The notes below the pieces were generated by a model. That model saw only the letters and a program-made list of their open reading frames with translations. It searched no databases and was not told the origin of the DNA. From JBMNKL01 sp050952225 (GTDB taxonomy: Bacteria; Bacillota; Clostridia; Acetivibrionales; DTU013), in NCBI GenBank assembly GCA_050952225.1, contig JBMNKL010000003.1, forward strand, positions 186,001 through 250,000: a stretch of 64,000 bases of DNA. The letters run 5' to 3'. The position numbers and the translations under genes are program-made. How positions within the stretch are numbered: position 1 is the first letter of the stretch; every line of letters begins with the position of its first letter. Shown here one piece after another: positions 35,482 through 45,347 of the stretch.

Positions 35482-36655
35482 ATGGCGATTTTCAGGGACT
35501 GCGGCCAGGGCGGGAGAGAACGCTCGTCCGAGGACAGGCGAAGACACCGGGAACTTGTTGAGGAGTCCATCAGGAATAACATCGGCGGTATAATTTCCGA
35601 AGAGAGCATTATCGGGCAGAGCGGCAGCAAAAAAATTAAAATACCCATAAGGGGGATCAAGGAATATAGCTTTGTTTACGGCAAAAACAAACGGGGAGCG
35701 GCAACCGGCGACGGGGATGAGAAGAGGGGCGATATCGTAGGAGAGGATGAAGAAGGGAAAAATAACGGGCATGGCAGGGCCGGATGCGAGGAAGGGGAGG
35801 AAATATACGAGACCGAAATAACAATCGAAGAACTGATAGGTTACTTGTTTGACGATCTTGATTTGCCCGACATTGACAGGAAAAAGCTTTCGGCAGCCGA
35901 TTCGTTCGTTGGCTTCAGAAAAAGCGGGTACCAGAGGAAAGGAATTCCGCCGAGACTTGCCAAGACAAAGACAGTTATAGAGAAAATAAAAAGAAAGCAA
36001 CTGTACATAAAGAAGCCATCCCGACAGGGAAGATGACCTGAGAAGCGGCCGGGAGCGGTTTCCCTTTGCGGAAGATGATTTGCGGTACCGCAGGCTGAGG
36101 CAAACCCGAAAAAAGGATTTTAACGCCGTCGTTATATGCATTATGGATGTTTCAGGCTCGATGGACCAGACCAAGAAGTATATGGCCAGGAGCTTTTATT
36201 TTCTTCTGTACCAGTTTTTAAGGTTAAAATATGCGAATGTCGAGGTTGTTTTCATCGCACATACTACTACGGCAAAAGAAGTGGGCGAAGTGGAGTTCTT
36301 CCACAGGGGTGAGTCAGGCGGGACGTATATCAGCAGCGGCTATGAAAAAGCCCTGGAAATAATTGAGCAGCGCTATAATCCGAAAAACTGGAACATATAC
36401 GCATTCCATTGCAGCGACGGTGACAACTGGACGGAGGACAACAAAAAAGCCGTAGAACTTGCTGCCAGGCTCTGTGAAATATGCAACCTCTTTGGTTACG
36501 GAGAAATCATACCGGGGTATTATTTTGCGGGGAGCACGATAAAATCTGAATTTATGAAACATATAAAGGCTGATAATTTTATGATTGTGACGATGTCGAG
36601 AAAAGATGACATAATTAAAGGTTTGAAAAAACTTCTCGAGAAGGAAGGGGAATAA
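35482..36655 (+). pseudogene. yhbH: YhbH/DUF444 family VWA protein with a +1 frameshift
   Basis: DUF444 sporulation/stress protein, always near prkA and spoVR. ATG 35482 follows GGAAGG and begins MAIFRDCGQGGRERSSEDRR. The N-terminal half runs to a TGA at 36034. The second half (RFPFAEDDLRYRRLR, then AVVICIMDVSGSMD with the MIDAS DxSxS of a von Willebrand A domain, to LLEKEGE) is in the +1 frame, open from before 36020 to 36655. One inserted base between about 36005 and 36033 explains it. Corrected length about 390 residues, normal for the family. As read, no full-length product. Confidence 0.87.
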
Positions 36656-36684
36656 GAAGGACGGATTTGACAGGAGATTGAAAT

Positions 36685-38075
36685 ATGGCTGATTATAGCA
36701 TGGAAGAATTAAAGAGGTGGAATCAGCGAATTGAAGAGCTTGTTATAAAAAGCGGCCTGGATTGCTATGAACAGGAATTTGAGCTCGTAAATTTCGACGA
36801 AATGGCCGAAACCGAAGCCTATGCCGGGATGCCGTCACGATATCCGCATTGGAGCTTCGGCAAGGCATACGAAAGAATAAGGACTCTCAACAGGTATAAC
36901 CTGGCCGGCCTGCCGTACGAGATGGTTATAAATTCAAATCCTTGCATCGCTTACCTTATGACAGACAATTCGTTGCTGCTGCAGATCCTTACCATGGCCC
37001 ATGTCTACGGACACAATGACTTTTTTAAGAATAACCGGCTTGTTTAGGCTGGGCACGAGGGCTGAACTGGCAATAGAAATGTTTAAAAACCATGCCGTCA
37101 GGATAAGGGAATACATAAGCGACCCCAGTATCGGCTATTGCGAGGTCGAGCGGGTGATTAACGCGGCGCACGCATTGAGGTTCCAGTGCGCCAGGACGAT
37201 TGGCGCCAAGCAGGCTTGATTATGATGAGGTCAGGAAAAGACGCCTGGAAAGCCTTGAGAAGTCCGGGGAGCGTTTTTCGCAGGAAGGACAGGAAAGGCA
37301 GTTGTTTATTGCTGAAGCAGATATGAAACAGATACCTCCCGAACCCGAGGAAGATTTGCTTTATTTTATCGGGACGTATGGAAGGCTCTGTGAATGGCAA
37401 AGAGATATCATAGATATGATAAGAGAGGAAACCCTTTATTTTATTCCCCAGGCGGAAACGAAAATTATGAACGAAGGATGGGCGTGCTATTGGCATTATC
37501 ATTTGCTGAACAACTTGAATCTCCCGCAGAAACTGCACTTTGAATTTTTAAAGAGGCACAACCAGGTGGTTAAGCCGTACGAGGGAGGGATAAATCCGTA
37601 TTATCTTGGTTTTAAGATTTTTGAAGATATTAATATGCGGAATCCGGGCAACCCGAAAAAGATTTTCGAAGTACGTGAAATCGAACGGGACGAATCGTTT
37701 ATACGAAGATACCTGACTGCCGGGTTATGCTGTGAGCTCAAGCTTTATGAGTATAAAAAGGACGGCAATGAATACGTAATCTCGGAAGTGGCTGATGAAG
37801 AAGGTTGGTTCAAAATAAGGGATACAATTGCCGCATCTGCAGGTCTCGGCAGTATTCCCGTGATAAAGGTGACGGACTGGAACCAGAAGGACAACACTAT
37901 TTTGTTGCAGCACATATATGACGGAAGAGAGTTGGATATGCGGTACGCGGAAGAGACTCTCAAGCATATGGCAGACTTGTGGGAGGGAAGGATTATGCTT
38001 AATACGGTGGTTGAGGAAAGGAAGCGGACCATCCTGTGCGATGAGCAGAAAAAGATCGTGCTTATAAAGGCATAG
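36685..38075 (+). pseudogene. spoVR: SpoVR family protein with two +1 frameshifts
   Basis: Spore cortex-related SpoVR protein. ATG 36685 follows CAGGAG. The first segment (PSRYPHWSFGKAYE, AHVYGHNDFFKNN) stops at TAG 37045-37047. The second (RAELAIEMFKNHAVRIREYI, HALRFQCARTIGAK) is in the +1 frame and stops at TGA 37217-37219. The third (DYDEVRKRRLES, NEGWACYWHYHLL, PYYLGFKIFEDI) is shifted +1 again and runs to 38075. Single extra bases near 37042 and 37211 would restore about 463 residues, the normal length. All conserved blocks are otherwise present, so the lesions are recent or artefactual. Confidence 0.9.
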
Positions 38076-38176
38076 CAAGCGCGAGGGACACCTGGAAGAA
38101 CCGGCGGATAGGGCGGCTTGCTTTATCCGGGAATGACGCATAAGCAGGAAGCATGTCACAGGCTTCCCATCGTTAT

Positions 38177-39304
38177 TTACTCATTCCTAAAATTCTCTAT
38201 ATTCTTTTCTTTTTTATAGAAGCGCGGTACGTTTGCCTGTATGCCTTCGACAGTATAGAAGGGATCTTCTTTTGTGATGGGCAGTCTGACAACTTTTTTT
38301 AGTGAAGCTGATTCGTATATGGCTGTAATCAACTCAACCGTGGCCTTTCCGTCTTCGCCGGTTATAAGCGGTTTTTCTCCCGTTTCTACCGCTTTGAGCA
38401 CATCCTTGATCAGCGGAGTATGATTGGTGTATTTTTGTTTGGGAAGGGAATAGTAAAACCTTTCTATCTCGCGTTCCAGTTTTTCGTTTCTTTCGGGGAA
38501 TCCGTTGCTCTTAGGCAGGGAAGCGTATACTTTCCAGGGAACTGATATCCTGGCGTTCTTTCCCTGCAAAACAATCCGCTGTTCTTCGCCATGATGGACT
38601 ACTGAACTGGTGATCTGGCCGAGAGCCCCGTTTTTATATCGAAGCAATGCGATGGACAGGTCCTCCACTTCCGCGTTGTCATGGGACGTATTGCTCATTA
38701 TTGCCTGGACCTCTTCGGGTTTTCCCATCAGCCAAAGCATCAGGTCTATGTGATGGACTGCATGGTTCAGGGTACAGCCGCCGCCTTCCTTTTCCCATGT
38801 GCCTCTCCACCATAAATCGTAGTAACAGCGTCCTCTCCACCAGAAAGAATCGGCCTGTGCATGGACAATTTCACCTGCCATGCCGGAATCCAAGACTTTC
38901 TTAAGCCTCATGGGGACGGTCTTGTAGCGGTTTTGTGCAACAACGGAGACCAGTTTTCTATTCCGTTCCGCAGCTTCAAGTATTTTGTCACATTCTTCGA
39001 GTGACGCTGCCATGGGCATCTCGATGAGTACGTTTTTCCCGGCATTCAGGCTATTTATGGCTATTTCCGCATGAACATAGGGAGGAGTGCAGATGTCAAT
39101 CAAATCAATATCCATGTCAAGAATTTTATGATGGTCATCGTATACTTCAGCGTCTTTTAGCTGAAAGAATTCCTTTTTATTCAGTGCTTTCTGGGGATAA
39201 ATATCAACCAGGGCCGCAATTTTGCATTTATCAGAGAATTGAAGGTACCCGGCGATATGGCTTGGTGCAACGCTGCCTGTGCCGATAATGGCGACTTTAA
39301 TCAT
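38177..39304 (-). CDS. Gfo/Idh/MocA family NAD(P)-dependent oxidoreductase
   Basis: 375 residues. The N-terminal Rossmann fold starts KVAIIGTGSVAPSHIAGY; the motif DICTPPYVHAEIAINSLNAG and the EMPMAASLEE segment (EKP-like, here EMP, so the usual Lys is replaced by Met) follow. The C-terminal domain contains GGGCTLNHAVHHIDLMLWL, with the catalytic-region His. The substrate is probably a sugar or inositol derivative. ATG 39304 follows GGGAGG by eight bases, so the longer frame from 39328 is rejected. Divergent from an AraC regulator gene, which probably controls it. Confidence 0.9.
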   Translation of the reverse strand: MIKVAIIGTGSVAPSHIAGYLQFSDKCKIAALVDIYPQKALNKKEFFQLKDAEVYDDHHKILDMDIDLIDICTPPYVHAEIAINSLNAGKNVLIEMPMAASLEECDKILEAAERNRKLVSVVAQNRYKTVPMRLKKVLDSGMAGEIVHAQADSFWWRGRCYYDLWWRGTWEKEGGGCTLNHAVHHIDLMLWLMGKPEEVQAIMSNTSHDNAEVEDLSIALLRYKNGALGQITSSVVHHGEEQRIVLQGKNARISVPWKVYASLPKSNGFPERNEKLEREIERFYYSLPKQKYTNHTPLIKDVLKAVETGEKPLITGEDGKATVELITAIYESASLKKVVRLPITKEDPFYTVEGIQANVPRFYKKEKNIENFRNE

Positions 39305-39337
39305 ATTCTTTACCTCCCGGTTACGCAATTTAGCCCG

Positions 39338-39431
39338 GATTGGACAATCAGCAACGCGAACCGCCTTAGTCTGCCGGTTGTCTGCGTTAAGGCAATTGAT
39401 TGTCTAAACCCGTAAACTGAACGTAAACTGA
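39338..39431. promoter_or_regulatory. cluster of short inverted and direct repeats between oxidoreductase and AraC gene
   Basis: GATTG-GA-CAATC (39338-39349), CAAT-TG-ATTG (39393-39402) and two direct copies of CGTAAACTGA (39411-39420, 39422-39431) one helical turn apart. They lie in the 319-bp gap between divergent genes and are plausible regulator sites. I see nothing else in the gap. Confidence 0.35.
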
Positions 39432-39623
39432 TTGCCTTGCCCGGGACAATAGTTTATGATACTATCTTAAATTTTCTTTAGTTGAAATACCATGAAATAT
39501 CTGATACTGTTATTTAAATACATGCAAATAAGCAATATGTATGAATGGCCGGTATATTTAAGGGACAAGGACGTTGTAACGCTGTAATATTTGTACTAAA
39601 TGATAATTTGGGGGCAATAAATC

Positions 39624-40451
39624 ATGGAAACTGGTTCATATGGTTTTCTTTATAACATTTTTCCGGAGCTGTTTTACGTGGTGGATCGCAGCGCGACACC
39701 GGCATGGGTGTTGAATGATTTTATGTATAGCCACAATATCATGCTCGTATACGGCGGACAAGCCGAGTTTTTCTGTAATAACAGCGTTTGTACGGCTAAA
39801 AAAGGAGACATGATATACTATAAGCCAGGGGATGCCAGGTATGCAAGAACGTTTCCCGGGAACCCGATAAAATGCTTTGCTGTTGACTTTCAGTACGCAT
39901 GCCCGGTGTTCCGGAACGGAGAATGGGAAATAATGTATGCTGATCTTCCTTTTTCATTTTTTCAGAGCATCACGGACGAGATGCTTTTTTCAAAGCTGAC
40001 AGATCTGTTTTCAAGGCTTGCGAAATCGGCGCTTACCGCAAACAGGTTTGGCAGACGCGAAAAGGAGGTTTTTACAGAAATCCTGCTATTGCTGTTTGAG
40101 TATTGCGGGAAAAACCGGTACAATTATTCAAATATCCGGAAAGTTGAAAGAGTCATAAACTATATGACAGAAAATTTTGCAGGGCACGTTACTCTTGGCG
40201 AACTGGCCCGATATGCCGGTATCTGCCCGTCGTACCTGGGCAGGATTTTTAAGAGGATCACCGGCAGGTCAACCATGGATTATCTTATTGAGATACGCAT
40301 AAACAGGGCAAAGATTCTCCTGAGAGATGGATTCTCGGTTTCGGAGACGTCAAGGCTTGTCGGGTTTAACGATATTTATTATTTCAGCCGGGCGTTTAAG
40401 GAGCGTGTGGGAATCTGCCCGTCAAAATACTTCGGCGTTTCGGCTATGTAA
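39624..40451 (+). CDS. AraC-family transcriptional regulator
   Basis: 275 residues. The N-terminal cupin-like sensor domain (about 20-110, VYGGQAEFFCNN, GDMIYYKPGDARY) resembles sugar-sensing AraC proteins. The C-terminal double HTH begins VINYMTENFAGHVTLGELAR and ends GFNDIYYFSRAFKERVGICP, the AraC signature. The start ATG 39624 follows TTGGGGG. Divergent from the Gfo/Idh/MocA oxidoreductase gene, its most likely target. Confidence 0.92.
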   Translation: METGSYGFLYNIFPELFYVVDRSATPAWVLNDFMYSHNIMLVYGGQAEFFCNNSVCTAKKGDMIYYKPGDARYARTFPGNPIKCFAVDFQYACPVFRNGEWEIMYADLPFSFFQSITDEMLFSKLTDLFSRLAKSALTANRFGRREKEVFTEILLLLFEYCGKNRYNYSNIRKVERVINYMTENFAGHVTLGELARYAGICPSYLGRIFKRITGRSTMDYLIEIRINRAKILLRDGFSVSETSRLVGFNDIYYFSRAFKERVGICPSKYFGVSAM

Positions 40452-40558
40452 ACTATTATATTTTGACAGTATATGATAAAATAAAATGACTGGTAATTAC
40501 AGTATGCGGTTTCATGATAATAGTTAAAGAAAGCTCCTGGGGAGGCGGGGTTTGAAAT

Positions 40559-41548
40559 ATGAAAAAGATAATCCTTCCGGCTATTCTACTGTCGATGCTG
40601 TTGGCCGGATGCTCTATAAAGGCTGCTATTGGCGGTAATAACGGGGAAAAACCGGATGCCCCTTTGCCGGTGACAGGCGGAAGCGTGGCAAAAACACAAG
40701 AAGGAGAAATCAAATTTTATCCGACCTATGATGACAGGTATAAAACCGGAAATAACGAGTATTTTGATTTCTGGTTTGATATTCCCGTTGACTGGAAAGC
40801 AGTCGACAAATCGGAGGACGGGTCAGTTTACGATATATTGCCGGGAAACGACAAGGTCGAAATAAAAATTTCCGGCGTCATGAAGGACGGGCCTGAAGAA
40901 GAGTTTTATGACAGCCTTGCAGGCAGCCGGGGTAAGGTTTCCGGTTTTGTATACAGGGACGGATGGGTCGGAAAACAGGTGGAAGTTTCAGAAAGTGAAT
41001 CGTATTTTGTGCGTGTGGACGGTGACAGCTATATAGTATTGTATATAAATGCGGCGAAAGACCCGGAATGGAAGAAAAGAAACGAGGAAAAACTAAATTA
41101 TGTGGCACAGAGCGTAAGGATAACCAGGGAAAGCTACGGTAAAGGTTTTAACAGCGAAAATGCCATTACGCTTGATGATCTTCAGCTCGGTAACATCAGG
41201 GTTGATATGTCATATGAAGAATTTCTGCAAGTTATGGGACAGGAACCGGAGCATGAAATTGTGGACGAGTATGAGGGTTTGCAAGCCAGGACGCTGTTTT
41301 TCAAGGATAATACCCAGGTATATATTGTAGATAATGTTGTTTACACGATTAATGTTACAAGCCCGGAATATGCGACTCCGAGAGGCTTGAAAACGGGAGA
41401 CGGGGAGGAACGGCTGCTTGAATTGTATGGTGAGCCGTCCGGTAAAGAAGACGGGATATGGGGATACTGTTATAACGGATATGAATTATTGACGTTTGTC
41501 GTCTCGGAAGGCAAAGTGGTTGAAATCCAGGCCGACGTGGGAATGTGA
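40559..41548 (+). CDS. uncharacterised lipoprotein
   Basis: 329 residues with a lipoprotein signal: MKKIILPAILLSMLLAGC, lipobox LAGC with Cys18. The mature protein has two parts. Residues about 50-190 resemble a PsbP/DUF-like beta domain (FWFDIPVDWKAVDKS, VDGDSYIVLYINA). Residues about 205-325 have a repeated beta-alpha pattern (LGNIRVDMSYEEFLQVMG, YGEPSGKEDGIWGY) like surface proteins of the SmpA/BamE-like plan. GGGGAGG precedes the gene. No function is assigned. Confidence 0.8.
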   Translation: MKKIILPAILLSMLLAGCSIKAAIGGNNGEKPDAPLPVTGGSVAKTQEGEIKFYPTYDDRYKTGNNEYFDFWFDIPVDWKAVDKSEDGSVYDILPGNDKVEIKISGVMKDGPEEEFYDSLAGSRGKVSGFVYRDGWVGKQVEVSESESYFVRVDGDSYIVLYINAAKDPEWKKRNEEKLNYVAQSVRITRESYGKGFNSENAITLDDLQLGNIRVDMSYEEFLQVMGQEPEHEIVDEYEGLQARTLFFKDNTQVYIVDNVVYTINVTSPEYATPRGLKTGDGEERLLELYGEPSGKEDGIWGYCYNGYELLTFVVSEGKVVEIQADVGM

Positions 41549-41661
41549 GAGCATTGGACCCATTTCCGGGAATTCTCATATAAATTTCTTTTCATAATAA
41601 ATTACCTAAAGAATCCTGGTTCGGGAAACCAGGAAAAGATAGTATGAAAGGGTTATGACGG

Positions 41662-42537
41662 ATGGATGATAAGGCGATGAAAGATTTTGACACAAGAGAT
41701 AAAGAAGTTGAAAATATACGGGCGGCTGCCGCGTATATAAAAGAGCATGCCGTGGAAAAGCCGCAGAAGGATTGGCCGCAGATTGCCATAATGCTTGGCT
41801 CGGGACTCGGGCCGATTGCAGAAGCTTTGAAGGATGCCGTCGGAATCGATTATGCATCCATACCCGGTTTTCCGCGCACGACCGTTGAGGGACATGCAGG
41901 AAAGCTGATAAGCGGCTCGCTGGCAGGAAAGCGCGTACTGGTTATGAAAGGGCGCTTCCATTACTACGAGGGCTACGATATATCGCAAGTAGTATTTCAT
42001 ATCAGGGTTTTCAAATTGCTCGGCATATCCAACCTGCTTGTTACAAATGCCGCAGGCGGTATTAACGCAGGATTCAGACCGGGAGATTTGATGATTATAA
42101 CAGATCACATCAGCTTGTTCGCACCGTCGCCGTTAAGGGGCAGGAACCTGGATGAATTCGGCGTAAGGTTCCCTGACATGTGCAATGCGTATGACCGTGA
42201 TTTGGTAAAAATGGCCCTGGAAACTGCGAAAGAGATTGGTGTACCGTTGAAAAAAGGGATATATGCTTTTGCGCAGGGCCCTATGTTTGAAACACCGGCC
42301 GAAATTAATGCGCTGCGTATACTTGGAGCCGACGCGATAGGCATGTCTACGGTCCCTGAGGTGATTGCGGCGCGCCATTGCGGGATGAAAGTCATGGGCA
42401 TATCATGCATAACGAATATGGCGGCGGGAATGACGGACAAGCCCCCTGATCATGAAGAAGTGATACATACGGCCAGGATAGCCGAAAACAGTTTTACAAG
42501 GCTGGTTAATGACATCATGGCACGCTGGCCTGTCTGA
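41662..42537 (+). CDS. purine-nucleoside phosphorylase (PNP, trimeric type)
   Basis: 291 residues; cleaves inosine, guanosine or their deoxy forms with phosphate to base plus (deoxy)ribose 1-phosphate. Signatures: IMLGSGLGPIAEALKD (phosphate loop), RTTVEGHAGKLISG, MKGRFHYYEGYD, VTNAAGGINAGFRPGDLMII (family motif), QGPMFETPAEI, MSTVPEVIAARH and SCITNMAAG with the purine-binding Asn. The N-terminus is about 20 residues longer than usual; ATG 41677 is an alternative start. First gene of a run with SAH hydrolase, deaminase and sugar kinase. Confidence 0.94.
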   Translation: MDDKAMKDFDTRDKEVENIRAAAAYIKEHAVEKPQKDWPQIAIMLGSGLGPIAEALKDAVGIDYASIPGFPRTTVEGHAGKLISGSLAGKRVLVMKGRFHYYEGYDISQVVFHIRVFKLLGISNLLVTNAAGGINAGFRPGDLMIITDHISLFAPSPLRGRNLDEFGVRFPDMCNAYDRDLVKMALETAKEIGVPLKKGIYAFAQGPMFETPAEINALRILGADAIGMSTVPEVIAARHCGMKVMGISCITNMAAGMTDKPPDHEEVIHTARIAENSFTRLVNDIMARWPV

Positions 42538-42619
42538 CCGTGTGTCCCCTTTTATATAATGTCAGTGCGGTATTAAAGTTTTTACAATAAACATACTGAT
42601 ATTGTGGAGGTAAAGATGA

Positions 42620-43882
42620 ATGGTTAAATGTGACATCAGGGACAAGAACCTGGCGCCCGAAGGGAAATTGAGGATTGAATGGGCCGACAACCAGATGCCC
42701 GTTTTAGGAATGATAAGGGAAAGGTTTGCGAGGGAAAAGCCGCTGGCCGGCAAAAAAATGAGCTGCTGCCTGCATGTTACCACGGAAACCGCCAACCTTG
42801 TCCGGACGCTGAAGGAAGGCGGCGCCGACGTCGTATTGTGCGCTTCGAATCCGCTGTCCACCCAGGACGATGTTGCCGCGTCGCTGGTAGTGGATTATGG
42901 GATTTCGGTTTTTGCAAGAAAAGGAGAGGACAGGGAAACGTACTACAAGCATCTTGTGGCGGCTATTGAGCATGGACCCGATATTACGCAGGATGACGGC
43001 TGCGACCTTGTAGGACTGTTGCATAAGGATTACGGCGACTCGTACCTGAAAAATGTCATAGGAGGCACCGAGGAGACAACAACGGGAGTCATACGCCTGA
43101 AGAGCATGGAAAAGGACGGAGCGCTGAAAATACCGATTATCGCCGTTAACGAGTCCGAGACCAAGCACCTGTTTGACAACAGGTACGGGACGGGACAAAG
43201 CACGATTGACGGATTGTTAAGGGCCACCAATGTGCTGATTCCGGGGAAAAATTTTGTTGTATGCGGTTATGGCTGGTGCGGAAAAGGTCTTGCGATGAGG
43301 GCGAAGGGTATGGGCGCGAACGTTGTTGTAACTGAAGTCGACCATATAAAAGCCATCGAGGCCGTTATGGACGGCTTCAGGGTTATGAAGCTTGAAGACG
43401 CCATGAGTTTCGCCGATATTATTATAACTGTCACCGGCAATTTGAACGTGGTTGACGAAAAGCATATAAGGCTTGCCAAGGATGGCGTAATTATCGCAAA
43501 TTCCGGTCATTTCAACGATGAAATCAATATTGAAGCCATTGAAAGGCTGGCTGTTTCAAAGAGGGTTGTCCGTGAATTTGTCGAGGAATACACGATGAAG
43601 GACGGACGGAAAGTGTATCTGCTGGCCGAGGGCAGGCTTCTCAACCTTGCCGCGGCCGAAGGCCATCCTGCGGTCGTGATGGATATGAGTTTTGCCAACC
43701 AGGCCCTGGGAGCGGAATATATCGTGAAAAATGCCGGCAGGATGGAGAACAGGGTTTACCTGCTGCCTAAAGAACTGGATCATGAAATCGCCAGGCTTAA
43801 GCTGGAATCAATGGGCATAACTATTGATATCCTCACGGAAGAGCAGGAAAAATACCTTGCATCCTGGCAGAGCGGGACATAA
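42620..43882 (+). CDS. ahcY: adenosylhomocysteinase (SAH hydrolase) or S-inosylhomocysteine hydrolase
   Basis: 420-residue hydrolase of the SAHH family, of the short bacterial/archaeal length. The substrate region reads CLHVTTETANLVRTLKEGG and SNPLSTQDDVAASL; the NAD fold is VVCGYGWCGKGLAMRAKGMG with TEVDHIKAIEA. The catalytic Lys, His and Asp blocks are present (NESETKHLFDNRYGTGQS, NSGHFNDEI), and the C-terminus is complete (MDMSFANQAL). It splits S-adenosylhomocysteine to homocysteine and adenosine. Because a SAH/MTA deaminase and PNP genes flank it, S-inosylhomocysteine may be the real substrate (inference). ATG 42620 follows GGAGG. Confidence 0.93.
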   Translation: MVKCDIRDKNLAPEGKLRIEWADNQMPVLGMIRERFAREKPLAGKKMSCCLHVTTETANLVRTLKEGGADVVLCASNPLSTQDDVAASLVVDYGISVFARKGEDRETYYKHLVAAIEHGPDITQDDGCDLVGLLHKDYGDSYLKNVIGGTEETTTGVIRLKSMEKDGALKIPIIAVNESETKHLFDNRYGTGQSTIDGLLRATNVLIPGKNFVVCGYGWCGKGLAMRAKGMGANVVVTEVDHIKAIEAVMDGFRVMKLEDAMSFADIIITVTGNLNVVDEKHIRLAKDGVIIANSGHFNDEINIEAIERLAVSKRVVREFVEEYTMKDGRKVYLLAEGRLLNLAAAEGHPAVVMDMSFANQALGAEYIVKNAGRMENRVYLLPKELDHEIARLKLESMGITIDILTEEQEKYLASWQSGT

Positions 43883-43928
43883 AGATATAAGCAGGCATTA
43901 CCGCAAAGATGAAACGGAGATGGAACGG

Positions 43929-45245
43929 ATGAATATAATTATTGAAAACGTGGATATTCTCACGGGCGATCCGCTGGAGGACTATATAAAAGACGCTGAT
44001 ATCGGCATTGAAAACGGCAGGATATGCTTTATTGTTCCTTCCGGGAAGGCGCCCGTGAATTTCAAGGCGGACAGGAAAATAAACGGCAGGCACAGGCTGG
44101 CCATGCCCGGGCTTGCAAACGCCCACACGCATGCTGCGATGACGATCATGCGAAACGCCGCCGACGACCTTCCATTGCACAAGTGGCTTTTTGAGAGAAT
44201 ATTTCCGATGGAAAACGTAATGACCGACGATGACGTGTACTGGGGAACCCTTTTGGGCGCTGCCGAAATGATCAAGTCAGGAACCACTGCGATAGCGGAC
44301 ATGTACCTGCATATGGACTATGTGGCTCAAGCCTTTGCAGGTACGGGGCTTAGGGTTAATCTGTCCAGGAGCCCGCTGGACTTTTACATGGAGGACGGCG
44401 AATTAAAGGCGAAAGATGTTTTTGAAGAATGCCGGAGGTATTTTAAAACCTGGAACGGCAGCGAAGAAGGGAGAATAAAGGTATATGTCGAGGTGCATTC
44501 AACTTACCTGTTCGATATTGAATCGCTGAAGCGTTCCGCATTATTGGCGAAAGAGCTCAATACAGGCATACATATACATCTTCTTGAAACCGCAAAGGAA
44601 CGGAAGGACAGTTTTGATGCTTATAAAAAGTCGCCTGTTGAAATATGCGCCGAAACGGGCATTTTTGACGTGCCGGTCATTGGCGCGCACCTGGTCCACG
44701 TATCGCAGGATGACATGGAAATGCTTGCAAACTACGGAGTTTTCGCAGCGCACAACCCTACAAGCAACCTCAAGCTTGGGAGCGGAATATCGCCTGTGCC
44801 GGAAATGCTGGATGCCGGCGTTACGGTTGCGCTTGGCACGGATGGAGCGGCCAGCAATAATAATTTAAATATGTTTGAAGAAATGCACCTGGCAGCGCTG
44901 ATACATAAAGGCGTGGCGCAAAACCCGGAGCTTGTTTCCGCAAGGCAGGCTTTTGCAATGGCTACCGCAAATGGGGCCAGGGCAGCCGGTTTCGGGGATG
45001 AGACCGGGGTGTTGAAGGCAGGAATGAAAGCGGACCTGATCCTGATTGATACCGACAAACCCCACCTTTACCCGCTGAACGACCCTTATTCGGCCATTGT
45101 ATATTCGGCTCAGGGAAGCGATGTGGATACCGTTATCGTGGACGGCAATATACTGATGGAAAACCGGGAGCTTAAAACAATTGACGAAGAAAAAGTCAAG
45201 CATGAAGCCGATGCAATATCAAGACGCCTTGTGTATGGCCGATAA
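43929..45245 (+). CDS. mtaD: MtaD/DadD-type 5-methylthioadenosine/S-adenosylhomocysteine deaminase
   Basis: Amidohydrolase of about 438 residues that deaminates SAH, MTA or 5'-deoxyadenosine to the inosine forms. Metal ligands: HTH (His66, His68) in PGLANAHTHAAM, then VHSTYLF, HIHLLETAKE, the GAHLVHV His and GTDGAASNNNLN. Residues typical of MtaD/DadD rather than guanine deaminase are present (PLHKWLFERIFPME, SGTTAIADMYLH). ATG 43929 lies nine bases after GGAG and starts at NIIIENVDILTGD; the much longer upstream frame would overlap the hydrolase gene. Placed 46 bases after the SAHH gene, the two probably act on one pathway. Confidence 0.93.
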   Translation: MNIIIENVDILTGDPLEDYIKDADIGIENGRICFIVPSGKAPVNFKADRKINGRHRLAMPGLANAHTHAAMTIMRNAADDLPLHKWLFERIFPMENVMTDDDVYWGTLLGAAEMIKSGTTAIADMYLHMDYVAQAFAGTGLRVNLSRSPLDFYMEDGELKAKDVFEECRRYFKTWNGSEEGRIKVYVEVHSTYLFDIESLKRSALLAKELNTGIHIHLLETAKERKDSFDAYKKSPVEICAETGIFDVPVIGAHLVHVSQDDMEMLANYGVFAAHNPTSNLKLGSGISPVPEMLDAGVTVALGTDGAASNNNLNMFEEMHLAALIHKGVAQNPELVSARQAFAMATANGARAAGFGDETGVLKAGMKADLILIDTDKPHLYPLNDPYSAIVYSAQGSDVDTVIVDGNILMENRELKTIDEEKVKHEADAISRRLVYGR

Positions 45246-45347
45246 GATTTAACTATCCATGTTTGCGGCATATTCTTGCAAGGAATAGAAGGATTTTGAC
45301 GAAATGTGTTGAATATAGACTATATTTTTTTCAGAGGAGGAAAGATA

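Noticed and set aside
37040..37220. Programmed +1 frameshifting at the two spoVR stops (GTT-TAG-G and GCT-TGA-T)
   Set aside because: The stop contexts look slightly like the prfB site, but other shifts in the window (ABC exporter, methyltransferase) occur far before any stop and cannot be programmed in this way. Random insertions explain all cases.
42538..42619. SAH or SAM riboswitch upstream of the SAH hydrolase gene
   Set aside because: The gap is only 82 bp and shows none of the conserved pseudoknot motifs.
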